Positions 43,846 through 51,459 of a DNA stretch of 64,000 nt are shown here, piece after piece. A model generated the notes under the pieces. It was given only the letters and a program-made list of their open reading frames with translations, ran no database searches and was not told the DNA's origin. Each line of letters opens with the position of its first letter. The first letter of the stretch is position 1. The DNA is taken from positions 424,495 through 488,494 of the forward strand of contig NZ_QXFI01000036.1 in NCBI RefSeq assembly GCF_003584135.1, given 5' to 3'. This stretch comes from Flagellimonas pelagia. GTDB taxonomy: Bacteria; Bacteroidota; Bacteroidia; Flavobacteriales; Flavobacteriaceae. A program made the translations under genes and the position numbers.

Positions 43846-46800
43846 TTGTTCTTTGTGGTGTTGACAACGAGCACCCTGATGGGCCAGACCATCTTAATCG
43901 ATTCCCTTGAGACGATTTATAAAAATGCCCCGAACGATAGTATGCGTATTCGCGTCCTAAAGGACATTTCTTGGGAGTACATCAATGGAAGGAACAATCC
44001 TGAACTGGCAAAAAAATATATCGACAGCTTCCTCACTATCAGTAAAAAGGCCAATATTCCTTGGGGGGAATCGGTTGCCAACTACCAATATGCCGTATTG
44101 GACCGTCATGCGGGAAATTATGGTAATGCCCTCACCCATATTGACGGATACCTCAACTTTGAAGGGACCAAAAAAGACCCGTTTGCCATTGCCAACGGAC
44201 TGTACCAAAAGGCAAACATCCTGGATAATTTGGGTGACTATGATCAAAGTCTCAAAATCTATTATGACATCCTGAAGATCTATGAAGACCACAACGACGA
44301 GTTCAGTATTGCCACTACCCTTAACGCCATTGGGGAGATACTAAAAATCACGGGCAAAATGTCCCAGGCCATGGACAACTACCAAAGGGCATTGGACATA
44401 TATACCTCTTTGGACGACCAAGCTGAAATGGCGAACTGTCTCTTCAATATTGGGGATACCTATTTGGAGCAAAAGGAATACGACAACGCCCTTGATTATT
44501 TTAAAAAGGCACTGGAATTGGACAAAGCCACCGATAGTGATTGGGGCAGGGCCTTTGATCTTGAGGCCATTGGAAAGGTCTACGGGCTTCAAAATAGGTA
44601 TGCCCAAGCGCTCGATTATCATAAAAGGGCCTTGCAACTCCGTGAAAAATTGGGCCAGCGACTGGAGCTTTCCATGAGTTATTACCAAATTGGGCGCATT
44701 TATTACGAGATGAAGGAATTTGGGCAGGCTGAACTGAACATTCAAAAAGCCATCGAAATAGGCGAGGACATCAAAGCACGGGCAGAACTTCATGGATATT
44801 ACGATCTACTTTCGCAGATCTTTGAAAAAAAGGGCAAGTTCGAGGAGGCCTTGGTGTTCAAAAACAAATCCGTTGGTCTGAAGGACAGTATTTTCAACGA
44901 AGCAAAATCCAAACAGATAGAAGAACTCCAAGTCCGCTTCGATACGGAAAAAAAGCAAGACGCCATCACCACGCTCGAAAAAGATGCGGAAATCAACAAT
45001 TTAAGGCTCAAACAGCAAAAAACGCTTCGTAATGTGGTCATCGGTTTGGCCTTGGGTTCTCTTCTGTTGCTCTATTTTGCCTTTAATCGGTACAAACAAC
45101 GGCAACGTACACAACAGGCCGAAGAAGAGAAGAAAAGGGCCATTTTGGAAGAGCGTAATCGCACAGAAATAGAAAGACAGCGTGTTGCTGAACTTCAAAA
45201 AATTGATGCACTAAAAGACGAGTTTTTGGCCAATACTTCCCATGAACTGCGGACTCCTTTGGTCGGCATCATCGGACTCTCCGAATCCTTAAAAGATGGT
45301 GTGGCCGGACCCTTGCCACAAGCTGCCGTGGAAAATCTTGACATGATCGTCAACAGCGGTAAACGCCTGTCCCATTTGGTGAACGATATCCTCGATTTTT
45401 CAAAACTGAAAAACCAAGATTTGGCGCTGTCCCTTTCCCCAGTGGATGTATATGCCGTTTCAACCATTGTGGTTCGTCTTTCCCAGCCCATGGTCAAGGA
45501 TAAAAAATTGAAACTTATCAATTCTATTCCCAAGGATGCTCCTTTGGTGGAGGCCGATGAGAACCGACTGCAACAGATTATGTACAACCTTATCGGGAAC
45601 GCTATCAAGTTTACCGAAAAAGGGTACATCTCCCTTTTTGCAGAAAAGAAGGACGGCATGCTTTCCATTTCCATTTCGGATACGGGCATTGGTATTCCAC
45701 AGGAGAAATTGGAGACCATCTTCAATTCGTTCGAACAGGCGGATGGATCCACCCAACGACAATATGGTGGTACTGGCTTGGGGCTTTCTGTGACCAAGCA
45801 ACTGGTGGAGCTTCATGGGGGGACCATTCATGCAGAATCCGAAAAGGGAAAAGGGGCTATTTTCACCTTTACCCTACCCTTGAGTACCGCAAAACGATCC
45901 AAAGTAAAATCAGTGGAACCTCAACCTGATCTTATCCAACCCGTGAAGGTTTATAATGAAGAGTTACAAACAGATGGTGCTCCAATACTGCGTTCGGGTG
46001 GCATTAAAATTTTAATTGTTGACGATGAACCTGTCAATCGGCGCGTCTTGGAAAACCACTTGACCGTGGCCGGTTATGATGTTCTTGAAGCGAATTCGGG
46101 CAAGGAAGCGTTGAACCTATTGGAACGAGAGGAACACATCAGCCTTGTACTTTTGGATATTATGATGCCGGGCATATCGGGCTACGAGGTTTGCGAAACC
46201 GTTCGGGAACGATATTCCGCAAGTGAACTCCCCATCATTTTGCTGACCGCCAAAAATACGGTCACCGACCTGGTCAGTGGTTTCAATTCCGGGGCCAATG
46301 ATTACTTGACCAAACCTTTCTCCAAAGGAGAACTGTTGAGCCGCATCAAAATACACATCAACCTGAACACCATCCACCGGGCCACTTCCAAGTTCGTTCC
46401 TTCCGAATTTGTACAGTCCATCGGCAAGGAATCCATCACCGAGGTCCGATTGGGAGATTACACGGAAAAGGATGTGACCGTGTTGTTTTCCGACATTCGG
46501 GATTATACCACCCTTTCCGAGGGCATGACCCCGGAGCAGAATTTCAAGTTTGTGAATGCTTATGTAGGGCGAATGGGTCCTATCATCAAGGAAAACAAAG
46601 GATTTGTAAACCAATACATGGGTGACGGAATTATGGCTCTCTTTCCGAAAACCCCTGAAAATGCGCTGGATGCGGCCATAGAAATGCAACGCACCCTATC
46701 CCTCTACAACAAAAGGCGTGTAGAGGAAAAAGGATACAAACCTTTATCCGTGGGCATTGGTTTGCATACCGGTCCTTTGGTAATGGGCATCATTGGGGAT

Positions 46801-47244
46801 TCCAAACGGAACGATCCCGCCGTGATTTCCGATACTGTGAACAGTGCAGCCCGGGTAGAAGGCATGACCAAACATTTCGGGGCACACATTATCATCAGTG
46901 GCGACTCCATGAACCTTATGGCCAATCCTGACGATTTCAATTTCAGGTATTTGGGCAAGGTACGGGTGAAGGGCAAGCAAAAATCCATCGAAATTTACGA
47001 GTGTATCGATGGGGACAATATCGACAGCATTTCCTTAAAACTGGAAACCAAAAAACACTACGATGAAGGCATTGAACACTTTTTCAACAGTAAGTTCAAC
47101 GAAGCTTCCACCGCCTTTGAATGGGTTCTGTACAAAAACCCAGGTGACACCGTGGCCCAATATTTCAACGAAAAAGCCAAAAGATATGCTGTGATAGGTA
47201 CTCCTGAGGATTGGACATCCGGCACGGTCATGCACGAAAAATAG
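43846..47244 (+). CDS. TPR/histidine kinase/receiver/class III nucleotide cyclase hybrid
   Basis: About 1132 residues. Order: signal-like hydrophobic start, TPR array (about 90-350), membrane helix (about 393-411), coiled coil, HisKA with His466 (NTSHELRTPL), HATPase (about 570-690; NLIGNAIKFTEKG, DTGIGIPQE, GGTGLGLSV), receiver (about 720-840; phospho-acceptor Asp771 in LLDIMMPG), class III cyclase (about 870-1055). The cyclase keeps metal ligands Asp883 (FSDIRDYT) and Asp927 (MGDGIMALF) and the Asn/Arg pair in VNSAARVE. Gln923 stands where adenylyl cyclases often have the base-selecting Lys, so ATP or GTP preference is uncertain. The N-terminus is unclear: the TTG at 43846 is the only standard start. 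It probably turns a periplasmic signal into phosphotransfer that controls cyclic-nucleotide synthesis. Confidence 0.9.
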   Translation: MFFVVLTTSTLMGQTILIDSLETIYKNAPNDSMRIRVLKDISWEYINGRNNPELAKKYIDSFLTISKKANIPWGESVANYQYAVLDRHAGNYGNALTHIDGYLNFEGTKKDPFAIANGLYQKANILDNLGDYDQSLKIYYDILKIYEDHNDEFSIATTLNAIGEILKITGKMSQAMDNYQRALDIYTSLDDQAEMANCLFNIGDTYLEQKEYDNALDYFKKALELDKATDSDWGRAFDLEAIGKVYGLQNRYAQALDYHKRALQLREKLGQRLELSMSYYQIGRIYYEMKEFGQAELNIQKAIEIGEDIKARAELHGYYDLLSQIFEKKGKFEEALVFKNKSVGLKDSIFNEAKSKQIEELQVRFDTEKKQDAITTLEKDAEINNLRLKQQKTLRNVVIGLALGSLLLLYFAFNRYKQRQRTQQAEEEKKRAILEERNRTEIERQRVAELQKIDALKDEFLANTSHELRTPLVGIIGLSESLKDGVAGPLPQAAVENLDMIVNSGKRLSHLVNDILDFSKLKNQDLALSLSPVDVYAVSTIVVRLSQPMVKDKKLKLINSIPKDAPLVEADENRLQQIMYNLIGNAIKFTEKGYISLFAEKKDGMLSISISDTGIGIPQEKLETIFNSFEQADGSTQRQYGGTGLGLSVTKQLVELHGGTIHAESEKGKGAIFTFTLPLSTAKRSKVKSVEPQPDLIQPVKVYNEELQTDGAPILRSGGIKILIVDDEPVNRRVLENHLTVAGYDVLEANSGKEALNLLEREEHISLVLLDIMMPGISGYEVCETVRERYSASELPIILLTAKNTVTDLVSGFNSGANDYLTKPFSKGELLSRIKIHINLNTIHRATSKFVPSEFVQSIGKESITEVRLGDYTEKDVTVLFSDIRDYTTLSEGMTPEQNFKFVNAYVGRMGPIIKENKGFVNQYMGDGIMALFPKTPENALDAAIEMQRTLSLYNKRRVEEKGYKPLSVGIGLHTGPLVMGIIGDSKRNDPAVISDTVNSAARVEGMTKHFGAHIIISGDSMNLMANPDDFNFRYLGKVRVKGKQKSIEIYECIDGDNIDSISLKLETKKHYDEGIEHFFNSKFNEASTAFEWVLYKNPGDTVAQYFNEKAKRYAVIGTPEDWTSGTVMHEK

Positions 47245-47247
47245 ACG

Positions 47248-50200
47248 CTAGATCATTCCAAAGGTTTTCTCTAAAGTCGAAGGAATTTCATTTGCCATCG
47301 CCTGATATTTGGCAAAACGACGTTCCACTTGTTTCTGTGCCCTATCCATCCAAATGGAATTCGGCTCCAATTCCCTGTCAAACATATTTTTGAATCGGCC
47401 TTCCATCAAAAGATAATCTGTTACTGGTATACTGGGCATATCCGAATCCAATTGTAAACTGGGCAATCCTTCAAGAATTCTATGGGGATCGTTTCGATAC
47501 AACAACCATTGCCCCGAAACCACTGCTGCTTTGTGGTATTGGCTCGGGAATTGGGTATCGATGCCATGCGAAGCACTATGGCAGTATGCAATGATTATGG
47601 AAGGGCCATCATGGGTTTCGGCCTCCAAAAAAGCTTGAAGCGTTTGCTGTTGGTTGGCTCCAATGGCCACGGAAGCCACATAAACATCCTCATAGTTCAT
47701 GGCCAAAAGTCCCAAATCCTTTTTGTGCTTTGTTTTCCCTTTGTAGGCAAACTTTGCAGAAGCCCCAAATGGGGTTGCTTTCGACATTTGTCCGCCTGTA
47801 TTGGCATACACCTCGTTGTCCAAAACCAGAATATTGACGTTTTTTCCGGATGCCAAAACGTGATCCAGACCACCATAACCAATATCGTAAGCCCAACCAT
47901 CACCCCCAATGATCCACACACTTTTCTTCACCAAACTATCGGCAATGTTCATGAGTTGAGCGGCATTTGGGTCATTAAACAACAACAATTCTGCCTTAAG
48001 TTGCTCTACCCTATCCCGCTGTTGATTGATCTCCAACTCCGTAACTTGGGAAGCATTCAAGATTGCGGAAGCCAATCCTTTGGATAAGTTAGGTAAAAGT
48101 TGCTTTAGCAACGTTTTTGCCTGTTCGGTTTGTTGATCCAACGACAATCGGTATCCCAAACCAAATTCGGCATTGTCCTCAAACAGGGAATTGGACCAGG
48201 CAGGGCCTCTTCCCTCTTGATTTTTGGACCAAGGGGTTGTGGACAGGGCACCTCCAAAAATGGAGCTCGCACCTGTTGCATTGGCCACCATCATCCGATC
48301 TCCGAACAATTGCGATACCAATTTCAAATAGGGCGCCTCCCCACATCCATCTTCACCCATAGGATATTTGAACAGCGGTTCCTGCAACTGCTGTTGACTT
48401 ATTTTGAAAACATCCAATCGATTGCGGTCGATCTCCGGAAGCGTTTCCATAAACGCCCAATTGTCCCTAGTTTCATGGGTTCTTTCCTCACTTTTTTCCA
48501 TAACCAAGGCCTTGGCTGGACAGGCATCCACACAATTTTGGCACCCGGTACACTGATCGGGGTTCACCTGTATGGTGTAGCTCATCAAATCGAAACCTTC
48601 CTCTTGAAAGGGTACAAAGTCAAACGAATCCGGTATGACCAGGCCTTCCGATTCGAAGGCTTTGATCCGCAATGCCCCTGACGGACAAGCCATACTGCAG
48701 GCACCGCATTGGGTGCACAAATCGGTATCCCACACTGGTAAAGCTTCAGCTATGTTTCTCCTATTGTATTCAGAAGTCCCTGTTTCATAGGTGCCATCAA
48801 CCGGGAACACACTTACCGGAAGTTCATTGCCTTTTCCGGATAACTGACCTTCCAATAAAGTTAAAGGCATGTTTTCAAGAGTATCCTTCTCCTCAATGGT
48901 TTTGGAAACATCCACCATACGCAAAGCATCAGAGGTAAATTCCTGTTGCAAGAGACCCAAATATGCCGCATGCAACGGCGATACTTCCTTATGGGTCGAA
49001 AAATGCTTCGAATCCATGACATAAAGTTTAATATTCTTCTTTTGCATACCTGTCTTGACCGAATTGGAAAGGGAAGACCAAAACACTTCTGGCGTCACTT
49101 CAGACAGAATAATCAAGGTGCCACCCGTCTTGATGCGATCCAAAATATCATCATTGTTGACAAATTTGGAATCTTCGCATAAGACAACATCCGCATTGGC
49201 TATCAAATAAGGTGCTTTAATGTTCTCCATCGAATACCTCAAATGGGAAACATGACGGGAATCCGATTTTTTATAATCGATTTCCATATATCCCTGAACC
49301 TGTACATCCAGATACTGGGAGATGAACTTGGTGAATTGGGTAAATTGATCCTGCGTTTTGGAGGCCTTGGTTTCATAAAAAAGTACTTGCTCGTGCACCA
49401 AAGGCAAATTAAAAGGCTCCACCATTAAGCTACTTTGGGTAACATCGTCCGAAATACCAACGGTAAAGTTATTTTTAGGTTTTACTTGTTTCATATTGAC
49501 GACCACAGCTTTCACCATGGCAGGTGTAAATTCCTTGGAACCCAAACCATATCTACCGCCCAATACTTTGGGGGTTTGTTGAAACCTATCCGATTGCATT
49601 ACTGTATTGGACACATCCAGATACAGCGGTTCACCCATAGAACCAGGTTCTTTGGTCCGGTCTAAAACGGTGATGGTCTTGCAGGTTCTTGGTAAACTTT
49701 CCAATAATAATTCCACCCCAAAAGGTCGGAACAATCGAACTTTTAACAATCCGATTTTTTCCCCGTGGGCATTCAAATAGTCTATGGTTTCCTCAATCGT
49801 CTCCGTAGAGGATGCCATCGAAATCAAAACCTGCTCGGCATTGGGGTCGCCAACATATTCGAACACTTGGTATTGCCTTCCCGTTAGTTGGGCAAACCGA
49901 TCCATGCAATTTTGAACGATTCCAGGACAAGCTTGATAATGGCCATTTACGGCTTCCCGACCTTGAAAAAAAACATCGGGACCTTGTGTGGTTCCTCTCA
50001 AAACCGGTTGGTTGGGGTTTAAAGCTCTTTCCCGATGGGCATCCACAAATTTGGAATCGATCATGGCTTGGATCACAGCATCATCGACCAATTCTATTTT
50101 AGAAATTTGATGGGACGTGCGGAATCCGTCAAAAAAATGCACAAAAGGAATTCTGGATTCCAAACTGGCGGCTTGGGCAATCAAGGCAAAATCCATGGCC

Positions 50201-50646
50201 TCCTGTACCGATGCCGATCCCAAAAAGGCATACCCTGTACCTCTAACTGCCATAATATCGCTATGGTCCCCGAAAATGGAGAGTGCATGCGTTGCAACCG
50301 ACCTAGTGGCCACATGGATCACATTGGGGGTGAGTTCGGCAGCAATTTTGAACATATTGGGCATCATCAACAATAGACCTTGTGATGAAGTAAAGGTGCT
50401 GGTCAACGATCCGGTCTGCAAGGCTCCGTGCATGGCCCCTGCAACACCAGCCTCACTTTGCATTTCAAAAGCGGAAGGAACGTTGCCAAAAATATTTTTA
50501 TGTTGAAGGGCACTCCATTCCTCAATCAGTTCCGACATATCGGAAGAAGGGGTGATGGGATAGATCGGAAAAACCTCATTGGTACGATAGGCCACATGGG
50601 CTACCGCCTGATTGGCATTTACGATGATGTGCTCCTTGTTTTTCAT
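47248..50646 (-). CDS. nifJ: Pyruvate:ferredoxin (flavodoxin) oxidoreductase homologue
   Basis: 1132 residues, single-chain PFOR. It normally converts pyruvate and CoA to acetyl-CoA, CO2 and reduced ferredoxin. The pyruvate domain opens with YPITPSSDMSELIEEW. The 2x[4Fe-4S] domain has both full motifs, CTQCGACSMACPSG and CTGCQNCVDACPAK. The thiamine diphosphate motif is GDGWAYDIGYGGLDH with NEVYANTGGQ. The proximal-cluster ligands are not conserved: of four cysteines in the classic enzyme only Cys768 remains (Glu765, Ala793 and Ser1024 replace the others; a cysteine sits at 1022). It lies 84 bp downstream of osmC on the same strand and may share the sigma-54 promoter. Confidence 0.9.
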   Translation of the reverse strand: MKNKEHIIVNANQAVAHVAYRTNEVFPIYPITPSSDMSELIEEWSALQHKNIFGNVPSAFEMQSEAGVAGAMHGALQTGSLTSTFTSSQGLLLMMPNMFKIAAELTPNVIHVATRSVATHALSIFGDHSDIMAVRGTGYAFLGSASVQEAMDFALIAQAASLESRIPFVHFFDGFRTSHQISKIELVDDAVIQAMIDSKFVDAHRERALNPNQPVLRGTTQGPDVFFQGREAVNGHYQACPGIVQNCMDRFAQLTGRQYQVFEYVGDPNAEQVLISMASSTETIEETIDYLNAHGEKIGLLKVRLFRPFGVELLLESLPRTCKTITVLDRTKEPGSMGEPLYLDVSNTVMQSDRFQQTPKVLGGRYGLGSKEFTPAMVKAVVVNMKQVKPKNNFTVGISDDVTQSSLMVEPFNLPLVHEQVLFYETKASKTQDQFTQFTKFISQYLDVQVQGYMEIDYKKSDSRHVSHLRYSMENIKAPYLIANADVVLCEDSKFVNNDDILDRIKTGGTLIILSEVTPEVFWSSLSNSVKTGMQKKNIKLYVMDSKHFSTHKEVSPLHAAYLGLLQQEFTSDALRMVDVSKTIEEKDTLENMPLTLLEGQLSGKGNELPVSVFPVDGTYETGTSEYNRRNIAEALPVWDTDLCTQCGACSMACPSGALRIKAFESEGLVIPDSFDFVPFQEEGFDLMSYTIQVNPDQCTGCQNCVDACPAKALVMEKSEERTHETRDNWAFMETLPEIDRNRLDVFKISQQQLQEPLFKYPMGEDGCGEAPYLKLVSQLFGDRMMVANATGASSIFGGALSTTPWSKNQEGRGPAWSNSLFEDNAEFGLGYRLSLDQQTEQAKTLLKQLLPNLSKGLASAILNASQVTELEINQQRDRVEQLKAELLLFNDPNAAQLMNIADSLVKKSVWIIGGDGWAYDIGYGGLDHVLASGKNVNILVLDNEVYANTGGQMSKATPFGASAKFAYKGKTKHKKDLGLLAMNYEDVYVASVAIGANQQQTLQAFLEAETHDGPSIIIAYCHSASHGIDTQFPSQYHKAAVVSGQWLLYRNDPHRILEGLPSLQLDSDMPSIPVTDYLLMEGRFKNMFDRELEPNSIWMDRAQKQVERRFAKYQAMANEIPSTLEKTFGMI

Positions 50647-50688
50647 TTTGATTATGGATGGGTCAGTGAGATTTTTTGTGATGGAATG

Positions 50689-50719
50689 AATAAGCCACCC
50701 TTTTACAGGGCGGCTTATT
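50689..50719 (-). other. Intercistronic hairpin between osmC and nifJ
   Basis: Eight-bp arms 50689-50696 and 50712-50719 (AATAAGCC/GGCTTATT) with an inner CCC/GGG pair. There is no T-run on either strand, so it is more likely an mRNA-processing or stability element than a terminator. Confidence 0.5.
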
Positions 50720-50730
50720 TCAGTAAAGGA

Positions 50731-51282
50731 TTACTTTTCGAACTCGATGGTTACAGGAGTTGGATTGGTGATCATGTCGAACACAGGAGAGAATTGTGAC
50801 AAAGCTCTCAATTGCTCTTCGGAAGCGTCAGATTTCACTTTGAATTTTACAGTGATACCATTGTACCCTTTTCTTACCTCAGGATCAAGGCCCAAGAAAC
50901 CGTGAAGGTCTACATCTCCTTTCAAAGTACTTTCAACACCTTCGATCTCGATTCCGTTGGCGGCAGCATGGTAAGCCATGGCACCGGTCAAACAGGAACC
51001 CAAAGCGTGCAATACGATCTCGGCAGGGTTTGGAGCTTGGTCTTTACCCAAAAGAACTTCTACGTGGTCGGCCTCCATAGTGAAGGAATCCTTACGTACA
51101 GGGTGCTCTTGACCCACTCCGTAATAATCTTGGATACTGGTCACACAATGACCCCCTTCGATCCAATTGTTTTTGGCCCTGAACTCGAACTTGGCCAATG
51201 AAGGATCTTCTTGTACGTGGTTGATGGTTTCTACCAACTGATCTACGTTTACTCCGTTTTTAATGTTTGCTGTTGTAATCAT
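50731..51282 (-). CDS. OsmC-family peroxide/thiol stress protein
   Basis: 183 residues. An OsmC/Ohr-like fold with two cysteines: one in EGGHCVTSIQDYYG (about 46) and one in HALGSCLTGAMAYHAAANG (about 96), the places of the peroxidatic and resolving cysteines. The family reduces organic hydroperoxides; some members have other thiol roles. A short N-terminal extension (about 1-30) precedes the fold. It is preceded by a sigma-54-type promoter and followed by nifJ, suggesting protection of an oxygen-sensitive enzyme (inference). Confidence 0.9.
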   Translation of the reverse strand: MITTANIKNGVNVDQLVETINHVQEDPSLAKFEFRAKNNWIEGGHCVTSIQDYYGVGQEHPVRKDSFTMEADHVEVLLGKDQAPNPAEIVLHALGSCLTGAMAYHAAANGIEIEGVESTLKGDVDLHGFLGLDPEVRKGYNGITVKFKVKSDASEEQLRALSQFSPVFDMITNPTPVTIEFEK

Positions 51283-51328
51283 GTTTTTAGGTTTTTAAGA
51301 TTAATTGATTAACATTTGCCAGAGTAGT

Positions 51329-51345
51329 TGCATTTGTCGTGCCAA
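51329..51345 (-). promoter_or_regulatory. Sigma-54 (-24/-12) promoter of osmC
   Basis: On the minus strand the bases read TTGGCACGACAAATGCA: the -24 GG (TTGGCACG) and -12 GC (ATGCA) have exactly the required spacing. Compared with TGGCACG-N4-TTGC there is one mismatch (A for the first T of TTGC). Transcription would start near 51319, about 37 nt before the osmC ATG. The gene upstream encodes a sigma-54 activator. Confidence 0.78.
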
Positions 51346-51408
51346 AAAATATAATAACCTGATTATCAATTACTTAAAATGAATTTTACATTATAAACCA
51401 GTAACGCA

Positions 51409-51459
51409 ATTTCGTTAAATAATGATTTTTCGTAAATAAAAAACGATATTTCGTAAATC
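51409..51459 (-). promoter_or_regulatory. Repeated upstream activator sites for the sigma-54 promoter
   Basis: CGTAAAT at 51431-51437 and 51452-51458 (21 bp apart, two helical turns) and CGTTAAAT at 51413-51420. An inverted ACGA at 51443-51446 lies between. The cluster lies about 80-125 bp upstream of the -24/-12 site, the usual place for enhancer binding, and just touches the activator's stop codon. Confidence 0.55.

Noticed and set aside
48130..48681. A 183-codon plus-strand frame inside nifJ
   Set aside because: It is antisense to the conserved ferredoxin-cluster region of nifJ and looks like a shadow frame.
43846..50646. Equal length (1132 residues) of the hybrid kinase and NifJ as a sign of duplication
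   Set aside because: The domains are unrelated, so this is coincidence.
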